Shown: piece after piece, positions 36,437 through 44,847 of the stretch
Numbering within the stretch: the stretch's first letter is position 1
How the letters are laid out: each line of letters begins with the position of its first letter
Assembly (NCBI RefSeq): GCF_002743255.1
Contig: NZ_PDYY01000010.1
Span: forward strand, 85,051-149,050
From: Sporosarcina sp. P2
GTDB taxonomy: Bacteria; Bacillota; Bacilli; Bacillales_A; Planococcaceae
DNA: 64,000 nt
Direction: 5' to 3'
Translations under genes and position numbers: made by a program
The notes under the pieces: generated by a model
Databases searched by the model: none
Seen by the model: the letters and a program-made list of their open reading frames with translations, nothing else
What the model was told of the DNA's origin: nothing

Positions 36437-36982
36437 ATGATTTTACTCGAAGGGGAGCAATGCTACCTACGAATACTCACGGAAGATGACGCGTACCAAT
36501 TCACCCAGCTACTTATTGCCAATAAGGAATACTGGACAGAATTTGAACCAAGACATGATAATACGTACTACACGGTAGCAATGCAACGAGATAAAATTCG
36601 GGAATCTCTTTATCAAATGCGTGACCGACGAGAATACAACTTCGGAATTTTTGATTCGGAAACAAGTATGATCATTGGCCAAATTTCATTGTATAGTATT
36701 AAACGGTTACCGTTTTCCAGTGGTTTTGTGGGGTATTCCATTGATCAGCGGCAAACTGGAAGAGGTATTGGTACTGAAGCAGTCTCACTCATTAATCAAT
36801 TTGCGTTTGAAAAAGTGAATCTGCATAGGGTGGAAGCATATGTATCACCTCGTAATGTAGGTTCAGTGAAAGTATTGGAAAAAGCACAATTCCAGCGTGA
36901 AGGATTATTGCGTCAATTGCTGTTCATTAATGGTGTGTGGGAAGATCATTATATGTATGCCATTGTGGAAGGGGATTATTGA
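36437..36982 (+). CDS. RimJ/RimL-type GNAT N-acetyltransferase
   Basis: A 181-residue acetyltransferase. The acetyl-CoA loop is QRQTGRGIGTEAV near residue 110, followed by HRVEAYVSPRNVGSVKVLEKAQF, which is the hallmark of RimJ/RimL enzymes that acetylate protein N-termini (ribosomal proteins) or small amines. AGGATGAGG precedes the ATG. It stands alone; two hairpins follow. Confidence 0.9.
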   Translation: MILLEGEQCYLRILTEDDAYQFTQLLIANKEYWTEFEPRHDNTYYTVAMQRDKIRESLYQMRDRREYNFGIFDSETSMIIGQISLYSIKRLPFSSGFVGYSIDQRQTGRGIGTEAVSLINQFAFEKVNLHRVEAYVSPRNVGSVKVLEKAQFQREGLLRQLLFINGVWEDHYMYAIVEGDY

Positions 36983-37021
36983 AAGGGTAAGACCCTTTTG
37001 GAAAAGTGGATGATTATATGG

Positions 37022-37057
37022 AAAAGCCGGCTCTTCGAATAGAAGATGCTGGTTTTT
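37022..37057 (+). terminator. Terminator after the acetyltransferase gene
   Basis: Imperfect stem (37022-37036 with 37042-37057) followed by T residues. A smaller hairpin AAAGGGT-aag-ACCCTTT sits right at the stop codon (about 36981-36998). Confidence 0.6.
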
Positions 37058-37096
37058 CTTGATTTTTGAGGTTTGATGGCGGTGTGGACGTGTTAC

Positions 37097-37280
37097 GCTC
37101 AACGTTTGGTGTAAGCGCTCTTAGTTCATGACTATCCGCTCTATCAAACGGGTACCTGCTCTATCTAACCAGTCAACTGCTCTATGTCACCTGGAAACCG
37201 CTCATACCCTCGCCACGAGCGCTCACAGTCGACCCGGAACCACTCTAAAGCTCCTAAAGTCCACTTCTCCATCAACAAAC
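37097..37280. repeat. Degenerate 20/21-bp periodic repeat (CGCTCTAT type)
   Basis: A core of the form (C/A)GCTC recurs at 37097, 37117, 37138, 37158, 37179, 37200 and 37221, then as ACTC at 37242 and ACTT at 37263: nine units spaced 20, 21, 20, 21, 21, 21, 21 and 21 bases. Between the cores the sequence varies. It fills the space between the acetyltransferase terminator and the carbonic anhydrase terminator. A 66-codon leftward frame (37165-37365) reads through it without a ribosome binding site. Confidence 0.75.
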
Positions 37281-37315
37281 AAAACCGGCCCTTCGTGTAG
37301 AAGAGACCGGTTTTT
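37281..37315. terminator. Terminator of the carbonic anhydrase gene
   Basis: AAAACCGG/CCGGTTTT arms with inner CTTC/GAAG pairing; the A run on the left acts as a T tract for the leftward gene. Confidence 0.75.
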
Positions 37316-37327
37316 CTAAAAGCTATT

Positions 37328-37906
37328 TTACTGAGACAATTCTTGTGCTTCGTAACCATCTTCAATAACGTCCAGCTTGCCGTTAGCAGGGTCGATTACA
37401 AGACCATGAACATTTACGTCGGTTGGGATGAGAGGGTGGTTGCGGATCGCGTCCACACTCTTTTTCACGCTCTCTGTCACATCGCTGAAACCGTGCAACC
37501 ATTTTTCCATCTCGATACCGGAATACTTCAATGTTTTGAACATGTTCGGATCAACACCGCGGTCAATCATGTTTCCTATAATGTGATCCGTGTTGATAGA
37601 GCTCATGCCGCAATCATGATGACCGATCACGTATATTTCATCTGCTTGTAATTCATAAACGGCAACTAATATACTTCGCATCAAACCGCCGAAAGGTGAT
37701 GTAATAATCGCGCCAGCACTTTTAATGATTTTAGCGTCGCCATTCTTCAAGTTCATTGCTTTAGGGAGAAGCTCGATTAATCTGGTATCCATACATGTAA
37801 GGATGACAATCCGTTTATTAGGAAATTTCGTAGTGGAAAATTCCTCATACTTTTTTTCCTCAACGAAGCCTTTGTTATAAATCATGATTTCGGATAATGA
37901 TGTCAT
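37328..37906 (-). CDS. Beta-carbonic anhydrase
   Basis: A 192-residue zinc enzyme interconverting carbon dioxide and bicarbonate. Zinc ligands: Cys and Asp/Arg pair in CMDTR near residue 38, His and Cys in GHHDCGM near 97. It is the small prokaryotic type like B. subtilis YtiB. The ATG follows GGAGGAG. In ureolytic relatives carbonic anhydrase works alongside urease, but no urease genes lie in this window. Confidence 0.93.
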   Translation of the reverse strand: MTSLSEIMIYNKGFVEEKKYEEFSTTKFPNKRIVILTCMDTRLIELLPKAMNLKNGDAKIIKSAGAIITSPFGGLMRSILVAVYELQADEIYVIGHHDCGMSSINTDHIIGNMIDRGVDPNMFKTLKYSGIEMEKWLHGFSDVTESVKKSVDAIRNHPLIPTDVNVHGLVIDPANGKLDVIEDGYEAQELSQ

Positions 37907-37948
37907 TGCTTTAATCTCCTCCGTACTGTTTATAGTATGTAAAAGAAA

Positions 37949-37972
37949 AGAGTCGCCATTTTAGGCAACTCT
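37949..37972 (-). terminator. Terminator of the 46-residue membrane protein gene
   Basis: AGAGTTGCC/GGCGACTCT stem with a six-base loop, followed on the minus strand by TTTTCTTTT. Confidence 0.75.
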
Positions 37973-38012
37973 AATCATGAAATCCACTTCCATTAAAACT
38001 GGAATTGAAAAA

Positions 38013-38153
38013 TTAGTTTCTGCCTTCTGGTTTCGGATCAATAGTAATGGAGTCGTTTGAATCCATTGATCCAGATAAGAAGTGCATCGTAAACAAGGAT
38101 GCAAGTCCAAGAACAACCATGTAACCGATAACTGTTGTATACATTAAAGCCAT
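38013..38153 (-). CDS. Small single-span membrane protein, 46 residues
   Basis: ATG at 38153 lies eight bases after GAGGGG on the minus strand. The 46-residue product begins MALMYTTVIGYMVVLGLASL, has one membrane segment (about 4-28) and a polar, acidic C-terminal tail ending EGRN. It has its own promoter (38196-38224) and terminator (37949-37972), so it is a complete transcription unit. I do not recognise a family. The tail composition suggests an N-in or N-out bitopic microprotein that may modify a larger membrane complex. Confidence 0.72.
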   Translation of the reverse strand: MALMYTTVIGYMVVLGLASLFTMHFLSGSMDSNDSITIDPKPEGRN

Positions 38154-38195
38154 TTGAAAGCCCCTCTTTCTGAAATGTATTATGTTCTCTTATCT

Positions 38196-38224
38196 ATTAT
38201 ACATGATTTTCAAGAAAATATTAA
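38196..38224 (-). promoter_or_regulatory. Promoter of the 46-residue membrane protein gene
   Basis: Minus strand: -10 TATAAT (38196-38201), 17-base spacer, -35 TTAATA (38219-38224). Confidence 0.55.
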
Positions 38225-38260
38225 GAGCTTCTGTAAACTTCGGATGAAAAGTGACGGATT

Positions 38261-39496
38261 TTAGAATGCCCAATTACCGTTACGGAAAATAGGCTCTACT
38301 GTTCCGTCTTCTAGTATTCCATCAATATCCATCTTTTCAGATCCAATCATGAAGTCGACATGTGTTAAGCTTTGATTCAATCCATTAGCCTGTAGTTGTT
38401 CGGATTCCATTTCTTTCCCGCCGTCTAGGCAAAATGCGTAGGCACTTCCAATGGCCAAATGATTCGAAGCGTTTTCATCAAATAATGTATTATAGAATAA
38501 CACATTCGAATTAGAAATAGGTGAGTCATGCGGAACTAGTGCTACTTCGCCAAGGAAATGTGAGCCTTCATCAGTATCGACAAGTTGTTTCAGAATTTCC
38601 TCGCCTTGAGTAGCTGTAACGTTTGTGATTTTGCCATCTTTAAATTGAAGCGTGAAGTCCTCGATAATTGTTCCTGCATAGCTAAGTGGTTTAGTGCTAG
38701 TAACAGAACCATTCACTCCAGTTTTCAACGGTGCCGTAAAGACTTCCTCAGTTGGCATATTGGCCATGAACTCATGCCCTGCCTGATTGACACTACCGGC
38801 CCCACACCATAAGTGCTTTTCCGGTAATTCTATTGTTAAGTCGGTGCCTGGAGCTGTATAATGAAGTTTACGGTAATGTTTACCATTCAAATAATCTACT
38901 TTTTCATGCAAGTTTTCATTGTGCTTTTTCCATGCCTGCACTGGATCTGGCTGATCAGCCCTTACAGCACGTAAAATAGAATCCCATAGAGCGGGTACTT
39001 GTTCTTCCGTAGGTAGTTCAGGGAAAATTTTAGCTGCCCATGCTGTCGAAGGTGCAGCAATTACTGTCCAACTGAATTTATCTGCCTGCATAGCTTGGCG
39101 GAACTTGCTAAGCGCAGTGCTGGAGGCTTTCTGATTATCGCGAATTCTACTGGATTCGATACCATTTAATAAGTCAGGGTCTTGCGATACGATTGACATG
39201 AAAGCAGCGCCTTTTTCAGCTAGCTGTTCACGCTCCATCTGTTTCCACGTAGGGAACTCAGAAAACGAATCCGCTGGTGCTTTTTCATAACGTAGACGTG
39301 TGACGACATCATCGATCCAGTCTACGAAGACTTGTCGTGCTCCTGCATCATAAGCTTTTTCAACGATCAATCGAACAAATGAAGTATTTTCAGTAGAAGC
39401 GCTGATGAATAGATATTGGTCTTGTTGAATATTTACACCCACCTTTACAGCTAAGTCGGCATAATTGGAAAGTTGATTTTGAAATTGATTCATCAT
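38261..39496 (-). CDS. M29-family aminopeptidase (AmpS type)
   Basis: A 411-residue metallo-aminopeptidase like AmpS/aminopeptidase T. The family features are the Glu in TIELPEKHLWCGAG near 225, Glu and His in ALVPHDSPI near 320, the NASNHLAIGSAYAF segment (His near 350) and the C-terminal HVDFMIGS motif. Two cobalt or zinc ions are expected. ATG-ATG start after AAAGGAG. It releases N-terminal residues from peptides in the cytoplasm. It stands alone. Confidence 0.93.
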   Translation of the reverse strand: MMNQFQNQLSNYADLAVKVGVNIQQDQYLFISASTENTSFVRLIVEKAYDAGARQVFVDWIDDVVTRLRYEKAPADSFSEFPTWKQMEREQLAEKGAAFMSIVSQDPDLLNGIESSRIRDNQKASSTALSKFRQAMQADKFSWTVIAAPSTAWAAKIFPELPTEEQVPALWDSILRAVRADQPDPVQAWKKHNENLHEKVDYLNGKHYRKLHYTAPGTDLTIELPEKHLWCGAGSVNQAGHEFMANMPTEEVFTAPLKTGVNGSVTSTKPLSYAGTIIEDFTLQFKDGKITNVTATQGEEILKQLVDTDEGSHFLGEVALVPHDSPISNSNVLFYNTLFDENASNHLAIGSAYAFCLDGGKEMESEQLQANGLNQSLTHVDFMIGSEKMDIDGILEDGTVEPIFRNGNWAF

Positions 39497-39617
39497 GACA
39501 TCTCCTTTTTACGTAATGTGACAATTCTAACAAGTGAAGTTCACAGTTCGCAACGATAATGCAATCGGGATAGGATGAAATACTCTTAACTCCCTAAGAA
39601 TAGTCGACAGTTTTCCC

Positions 39618-39645
39618 TAAACAACATCAGAAATCAACCGAAATA
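39618..39645 (+). promoter_or_regulatory. Sigma-D (flagellar) promoter of motAB
   Basis: TAAA (39618-39621), 16-base spacer, CCGAAATA (39638-39645), close to the consensus TAAA-N14-16-GCCGATAT. Its location 33 bases before motA fits the sigma-D control of motAB in B. subtilis. Confidence 0.7.
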
Positions 39646-39678
39646 ATAAGAAGAATGTAGTATTTGGAGGCTTTATAC

Positions 39679-40488
39679 ATGGATTTATCCACAATTGTAG
39701 GTTTAGTATTAGGATTTGCAGCTCTCCTCGTCGGGATGACGCTTAAAGGGGTAACGCCCGATGCATTACTTAACCCGGCGGCTATTCTAATCATCATAGC
39801 AGGAACGATTGCCGCTGTTGTCATCGCATTCCCGATGAATGAATTAAAAAAGGTACCTAAATTATTTAAAATTATTTTTACTCAGCAAAAGCTTGCATCG
39901 GATGCAGAATTAATCCGTCTATTTTCTTCTTGGGCTGATATTGCTCGTCGAGAAGGGTTACTTGCCTTGGAAGCAAAAACAGATGAAATTGATGATCCGT
40001 TTTTGAAAAATGGTTTGGGTTTGGCGATTGACGGTCAGAATGCCGATTATATTCGTGATGTATTAAGTGAAGAGGTGGAGGCGATGCAGGAGCGGCATTC
40101 AGTAGGTGCACTGATCTTCTCGCAAGCCGGTACATATGCTCCTACTTTGGGGGTTCTCGGTGCTGTTGTAGGACTGATTGCCGCACTAAAAGACATGAAT
40201 AATATCGATGCGTTAGGTCACGCGATTTCTGCTGCATTTATTGCGACATTGCTTGGGATTTTTACGGGATACGTCTTATGGCATCCGTTCTCCAATAAAC
40301 TTGTACGAAAATCAAAAGAAGAAGTCCGTCAGAGGACAATGGTGATTGAAGGAATTCTTTCCGTATTGGAAGGGGAAGCACCGCGTGTCATCGAACAAAA
40401 ATTGGCATCTTATCTTTCTGTAGAAGACCGGAAGAAGCTAGCTATTGATGGTAGCGAAGGAGCTGGTAAAGTTGGCGAAGAAGCGTAA
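39679..40488 (+). CDS. motA: Flagellar motor stator protein MotA
   Basis: A 269-residue stator subunit with four membrane segments: two N-terminal (LVLGFAALLVGMTLKG and AAILIIIAGTIAAVVIA), a large cytoplasmic loop with RREGLLALEA near residue 95, and two more segments (GTYAPTLGVLGAVVGLIAAL and the HAISAAFIATLLGIFTGYVLW region). ATG at 39679 is eight bases after GGAGG. Together with MotB it forms the ion channel that drives the flagellum. It overlaps motB by 17 bases. Confidence 0.95.
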   Translation: MDLSTIVGLVLGFAALLVGMTLKGVTPDALLNPAAILIIIAGTIAAVVIAFPMNELKKVPKLFKIIFTQQKLASDAELIRLFSSWADIARREGLLALEAKTDEIDDPFLKNGLGLAIDGQNADYIRDVLSEEVEAMQERHSVGALIFSQAGTYAPTLGVLGAVVGLIAALKDMNNIDALGHAISAAFIATLLGIFTGYVLWHPFSNKLVRKSKEEVRQRTMVIEGILSVLEGEAPRVIEQKLASYLSVEDRKKLAIDGSEGAGKVGEEA

Positions 40489-41239
40489 GAAAAAGAAGCA
40501 CGAAATTGAACATATTAATGAGTCCTGGCTATTACCTTACGCCGATCTTTTGACATTATTACTAGCATTATTCATCGTATTATTTGCTACGAGTTCAGTA
40601 GATGAGGGACGATTTGCAGAAGTCTCTAAAGTATTCAGCGAAATATTTGAAAGTGGTAGCGGAATCATGAGTGAGAGCGCGCCAACCACTACCCCTGTTC
40701 CACACGACTCAGTAGGGGAGCTTGATGAGAACTCCTCATATATGGAAGATCAGCAATCCTTGGGAGAAACGCAAGATGATTTGGACGAGTATATTGCTGT
40801 GAATGAATTAGAGACCCAGTTTGAGACTGAAATGACAAGTGAAGGCTTATTGCTCACAATTCGTGACAGTGTGCTGTTTAAATCAGGAGAAGCAAAAATT
40901 ACTCCAGAGTATAAAAGACTGGCAAATGATATCTCTCGGTTGCTAACACTGGATAGGCCTCGCCAGGTGGTCATCACAGGTCATACAGACAACATTCCTA
41001 TCAACAATGCAGAGTATTCATCCAACTGGGAGTTAAGCGTTATGCGTGCTGTAGAGTTTCTTAAAATCATTGTGGCAGACAATGAAGTCGACCCGAATCT
41101 TTTCAGTGCGAAAGGATACGGAGAGTATAAGCCAATTGTTCCGAACAATACGATAGAAAATCGCAGTAAAAACCGAAGAGTGGAAGTACTCATTCAGCCA
41201 CTGGTCTTAAAAGATGGCACACCCGTCACACCGCAATAA
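40472..41239 (+). CDS. motB: Flagellar motor stator protein MotB
   Basis: A 255-residue protein: basic N-terminus, one membrane segment with the ion-binding aspartate in LPYADLLTLL (Asp 25), a linker, and an OmpA-type peptidoglycan-binding domain (ITGHTDNIPINNAEYSSNW near residue 170, ending SKNRRVEV). TTG at 40472 is chosen because AAGGAG lies nine bases upstream and the sequence then aligns with MotB starts; a longer frame begins at 40445. Overall resemblance is to proton-type MotB rather than MotS. Terminator at the stop codon. Confidence 0.94.
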   Translation: MAKKRKKKKHEIEHINESWLLPYADLLTLLLALFIVLFATSSVDEGRFAEVSKVFSEIFESGSGIMSESAPTTTPVPHDSVGELDENSSYMEDQQSLGETQDDLDEYIAVNELETQFETEMTSEGLLLTIRDSVLFKSGEAKITPEYKRLANDISRLLTLDRPRQVVITGHTDNIPINNAEYSSNWELSVMRAVEFLKIIVADNEVDPNLFSAKGYGEYKPIVPNNTIENRSKNRRVEVLIQPLVLKDGTPVTPQ

Positions 41240-41269
41240 AAAAGCGACTCCAAGTGGAGTCGCTTTTTT
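41238..41269. terminator. Bidirectional terminator between motB and the DUF1128 gene
   Basis: Perfect 14-bp stem (41238-41251 with 41256-41269) and a four-base loop, with A and T runs in the arms. It overlaps both stop codons. Confidence 0.9.
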
Positions 41270-41489
41270 ATTTGCGCAAAGAACCGAGTTCGGCCGCAAT
41301 TGCTTGCATTTCATTCGGTGTGATGTTGTCGCGTTTCATGACCGTCTTGTACATATAGTACAAATCTTCATATTGCTCTGTACTGAAGTTTTCGGGCTTC
41401 ATCGCATCCACATTTACCATGCGTAGTTTTTCTTTAATCTGTTCGATCATGTATGAGACATTCTCAGGTGATTTTGAAGACAAATCCAT
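41268..41489 (-). CDS. DUF1128 (YfkK-family) protein
   Basis: A 73-residue, soluble, helical protein. The sequence [19 protein letters not shown] and [16 protein letters not shown] match the DUF1128 family, which includes B. subtilis YfkK of about the same length. GGCGGTAAGAAT-type upstream site is weak. Function unknown. The stop codon is within the shared terminator. Confidence 0.88.
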   Translation of the reverse strand: MDLSSKSPENVSYMIEQIKEKLRMVNVDAMKPENFSTEQYEDLYYMYKTVMKRDNITPNEMQAIAAELGSLRK

Positions 41490-41563
41490 ATTCTTACCGC
41501 CTTTCCTCTAATGAAAACAATCATTTCATGAAAGCGGTAAGCTGTCAACCGCACTGAGAAGTG

Positions 41564-42919
41564 TTACTTACGGGCTGCTTCACGTTCTTCGTCAATTTTC
41601 TTCTTGAAACGTCGTGTCTCCATAATGACAACACCAGACAAACCGAGCAATCCAATTAAGTTTGGAATCGCCATTAAGCCATTTAATACATCTGCTAAAA
41701 TCCATACAAGGTCAAGTGATGCAGTCGCCCCTACAAATATGAATGCTACGAATATTATTCGATAAGCAAGGACTGCAGCGCGATTAGGGATGAGATATTG
41801 GAAGCACTTCTCTCCATAATAACTCCAACCTAAAATGGTAGATGTAGCAAAGAACACAAGTCCTATTGATACTAAGATCGGCCCGATACCACCAAGGAAT
41901 GAGCCAAACGCTTCTGCTGTCAAAGAACCAGCATCAATGGATTTATCCTGCCATTTATTACTCATAACAATTGTGACACCTGTAATTGAACAAATGACTA
42001 ACGTATCGAATAATACTTGTGTCATTGAAACAAGAGCCTGACGTCCAGGCATATCTGTACGTGCAGCAGCAGCTGCAATTGGCGCTGAACCGAGACCTGC
42101 TTCATTAGAGAAGAGTCCTCGCGCGACACCGAATCGGATTACGGTACCGATTGCACCACCGGCAATTGCTTGGCCTGTGAATGCGTCTGTGAAAATCAGA
42201 CCGAATGCTGCTGGAACTTGTTCAATGTTCAATACCATAACAATCGCACCAGCAAAGAAATAGAATAGTGCCATGATCGGTACGAAAAATGCCGTCACAC
42301 GACCGATTGATTTGATACCTCCAAGAATAACAAGTGCACCGAATAGTACCAATGCAATTCCTGTAATATAGTGTGGCACATCAAAAGTGCTTTTCATTAC
42401 GTCTGCTACTGCTTTAGATTGTGTTCCGTTCCCAATTCCGAACGCGGCCAATGCACCGAATATCGCAAATAGTACGCCGAGCCATTTTTGCTTTAGACCA
42501 TGTTCCAGATAGTACATCGGTCCACCAGCCATCAAGCCATTGGAATCTTTGACGCGGTACTTAACAGCCAAGATTGCCTCACTGTACTTTGTTGCCATAC
42601 CGAAGAACCCTGCAAGCCACATCCAGAAAATCGCCCCTGGTCCACCTGCTACAACAGCAGATGCAACGCCGACGATATTACCGACACCGACTGTGGCGGC
42701 CATCGCAGTCATTAGAGCCTGGAACTGTGAAATGTCACCATCTGCTTTTTTATCATGCTTCCTTGAAAAAACTTGCTTCAGTGAATAAGGCAGTAATCTT
42801 AATTGAATAAATGTTAAACGTAGTGTTAAATAAATTCCGGTACCAATTAATAAAATGAGCAGTGGCGGTCCCCATATTAAATCGGACGCAGTAGTCAAGA
42901 AATTCTCGATCTTTTCCAT
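41564..42919 (-). CDS. AGCS-family alanine/glycine:cation symporter
   Basis: A 451-residue transporter with about eleven membrane segments. The signature AGCS regions are visible: GVGNIVGVASAVVAGGPGA near 75, GNGTQSKAVADVM near 168 and RGLFSNEAGLGSAPIAAA near 273. These carriers import alanine or glycine with sodium ions, as B. subtilis AlsT-type proteins do (some prefer glutamine). GGGGGGATGAA precedes the ATG. It stands alone with no visible riboswitch in the 223-base upstream region. Confidence 0.93.
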   Translation of the reverse strand: MEKIENFLTTASDLIWGPPLLILLIGTGIYLTLRLTFIQLRLLPYSLKQVFSRKHDKKADGDISQFQALMTAMAATVGVGNIVGVASAVVAGGPGAIFWMWLAGFFGMATKYSEAILAVKYRVKDSNGLMAGGPMYYLEHGLKQKWLGVLFAIFGALAAFGIGNGTQSKAVADVMKSTFDVPHYITGIALVLFGALVILGGIKSIGRVTAFFVPIMALFYFFAGAIVMVLNIEQVPAAFGLIFTDAFTGQAIAGGAIGTVIRFGVARGLFSNEAGLGSAPIAAAAARTDMPGRQALVSMTQVLFDTLVICSITGVTIVMSNKWQDKSIDAGSLTAEAFGSFLGGIGPILVSIGLVFFATSTILGWSYYGEKCFQYLIPNRAAVLAYRIIFVAFIFVGATASLDLVWILADVLNGLMAIPNLIGLLGLSGVVIMETRRFKKKIDEEREAARK

Positions 42920-43142
42920 TTCATCCCCCCAATTTCTCTATGATGTTAGTATCCGTTCCCAAGATTGCGAGAACCAACCCCTTTCAGTAGATTCTGTTAT
43001 TTACATGTTATTGTTAATAATCTAAAAAATAGAACGTTTCGTCAAGCTTTTTTTGAATAAAGTGTAACAAAGATTGTTTGGCAAGTTGCAATATGGGTAT
43101 AATGAAGTGAGACGTAAACGTGAATAAGGAGGCGAAAAATGT

Positions 43143-43583
43143 ATGGGTTCAAGTAAATTTGGAAGATATGTATTAGGCGGGGCATTACTTGGAGCTGCAG
43201 TTAGTATGCTGGACCGTGCAACACGGCAGCATACAGTGACGACAGCCAGAACATCATATGAAAAAGTATTATATTACAAAGAAAATCCGGATATTGTAAA
43301 AAATGAGTTCCAACAGAAAAAAGAAAAAGTGCAAACTCTTGTTGATCAAGTGAAAGGTGATGTAAATTACATCAAATCACAGGTCGATGAAATCAAGACG
43401 CTGACTCCGCAAGTGAAAGAAATGTTTGCGGATACAAAGGAAGCAATTACAGAATCTAAATCAGAGTACGAGCAAATCATCGTGGATAATTCTACAGCTG
43501 CATCTTCTGTTTCAACAGAAGGGGATGCTTCATTGCCTCCGATGATCCAAAAAAAAAACGTGATTCCACTCGAGAAAAAATAA
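43143..43583 (+). CDS. YtxH-like membrane-associated protein
   Basis: A 146-residue protein. A glycine-rich hydrophobic segment (YVLGGALLGAAVSML, about 8-22) is followed by a long predicted coiled coil with regular lysine and glutamate residues and a serine/threonine-rich tail. This is the general layout of YtxH-domain proteins of Bacillales, often general-stress genes. The ATG follows AAGGAGG by ten bases. It lies 35 bases upstream of the YihY-family gene, probably in one transcript. The domain call is by layout, not a unique motif. Confidence 0.62.
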   Translation: MGSSKFGRYVLGGALLGAAVSMLDRATRQHTVTTARTSYEKVLYYKENPDIVKNEFQQKKEKVQTLVDQVKGDVNYIKSQVDEIKTLTPQVKEMFADTKEAITESKSEYEQIIVDNSTAASSVSTEGDASLPPMIQKKNVIPLEKK

Positions 43584-43618
43584 CAATACAATCAGTAAAT
43601 GAAAGGGGGACACATCAG

Positions 43619-44569
43619 TTGGATAGACAAAAAAGTGCCCCTTCTTCAAATGCTGAAAACGGAGACGAGTCTCAAACTGAAAAAGTGAAAGAATTCATCA
43701 AAGATATAAAAGACGGGGAAGAAGAGGATTTCGATCCGACAACTACGAGCGGATTTTTCAAACAATTGATTATCCGAATGAAAGAATTGGATATTTCAGC
43801 GGCTGGTTCGCAGTTAGCTTTCTTTTTCCTATTGTCTTTATTCCCTCTATTAATCTTTCTTTTTACACTACTGCCGTACTTACAGTTAGACCAAAGCCAA
43901 ATCTTCTTATTTATTCGAGAGTATGCGCCAGAAGGGACAGCTTCACTAATTGAAGGAACACTTTCTGAAGTACTGGATAACAAAAGTGGAGGATTACTAT
44001 CAATCGGAATTTTGGCTACAATCTGGTCTGCGTCTAAAGGCATGGGTGCAGTAACAAAAGGATTAAATGAAGCATATGAAGTTGAAGAAGATAGAAACTT
44101 TTTCGTTTCAAAAGGATTGTCGATTGTGTTTACGATTATGTTAGTCATGACTGTAATCGTCGCGTTAGTGTTACCGATATTCGGTCAACCAATCGGGCAT
44201 TTGATCTTCACATTCTTAGGATTGGAAGAGACGTTCCTGACTGTATGGAATTTGGTACGATTCCTCATTCCACCATTGCTGATTTTTGCGGTATTCTCAT
44301 TACTATATTGGCTAGTACCAAGTGTAAAGTTGCATTTTAAAGGAATACTTCCTGGAGCTATTTTCGCGACAATAGGATGGATCGTTACATCACTAGGCTT
44401 CTCTTTCTATATTAGTAATTTTGGAAGCTACACTAATACGTATGGTAGTATCGCTGGGATTATCGTATTAATCATGTGGTTATACTTATCAGCTATCATT
44501 TTATTGCTGGGAGGTACAATCAATTCAGTCGTGAAAAATCGTCAAGAATATAAACAACAAACCAGATAA
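43619..44569 (+). CDS. YihY/BrkB-family membrane protein
   Basis: A 316-residue protein: an acidic cytoplasmic N-terminus of about 50 residues, then six membrane segments. The family signature is seen in the first segment (SAAGSQLAFFFLLSLFPL) and in the last two (GSYTNTYGSIAGIIVLIMWLYLSAIILLLG). TTG start with GGGGG nine bases upstream. Once called ribonuclease BN by error, the family is of unknown transport or envelope function. Likely co-transcribed with the YtxH-like gene; followed by an unusual composite repeat. Confidence 0.9.
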   Translation: MDRQKSAPSSNAENGDESQTEKVKEFIKDIKDGEEEDFDPTTTSGFFKQLIIRMKELDISAAGSQLAFFFLLSLFPLLIFLFTLLPYLQLDQSQIFLFIREYAPEGTASLIEGTLSEVLDNKSGGLLSIGILATIWSASKGMGAVTKGLNEAYEVEEDRNFFVSKGLSIVFTIMLVMTVIVALVLPIFGQPIGHLIFTFLGLEETFLTVWNLVRFLIPPLLIFAVFSLLYWLVPSVKLHFKGILPGAIFATIGWIVTSLGFSFYISNFGSYTNTYGSIAGIIVLIMWLYLSAIILLLGGTINSVVKNRQEYKQQTR

Positions 44570-44571
44570 AT

Positions 44572-44843
44572 AAAAGAGGCTGAGACAAAACCTCAAAAGG
44601 TATGAAGGAGAAGACACCTTCATACCTTTTTTAATTCATTAAAAATTATTTATAAAGTTTAATTAGTTAGTAATCAAGAGTGTACCGAAGCGGAAAAAGG
44701 CCGACTCCTGCGGGATTCAGCGCGAATGTTGAGACCCCGCAGGAGCGCCAGCGACGAGGAGGCTCAAGCGCGCCCCGCGGAAAGCGCGCCTTTTGTAGCG
44801 TAGGGGAACGGACTTTTTTTTAAGTTATGTCCCAGCCTCTTTT
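44572..44843. repeat. 272-bp composite element with terminal inverted repeats
   Basis: Twenty-base ends (44572-44591 and 44824-44843) are inverted repeats matching at 18 positions, of the AGAGGCTGRGACAWAAC type. Inside are a terminator hairpin (44595-44630), an AT-rich spacer and a G+C-rich palindromic unit (about 44695-44800) with CTCCTGCGGG (44705-44714) pairing with CCCGCAGGAG (44736-44745). The unit resembles the large G+C-rich extragenic palindromes of other Bacillales. It encodes nothing. Confidence 0.75.
44595..44630 (+). terminator. Terminator of the YihY-family gene
   Basis: Perfect 14-bp stem (44595-44608 with 44617-44630), eight-base loop, followed by further T residues. Confidence 0.88.
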
Positions 44844-44847
44844 TATT

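Noticed and set aside
37165..37365. 66-codon leftward frame through the 21-bp repeat
   Set aside because: Read-through of a repeat whose period is a multiple of three; no SD and it overlaps the carbonic anhydrase gene and its terminator.
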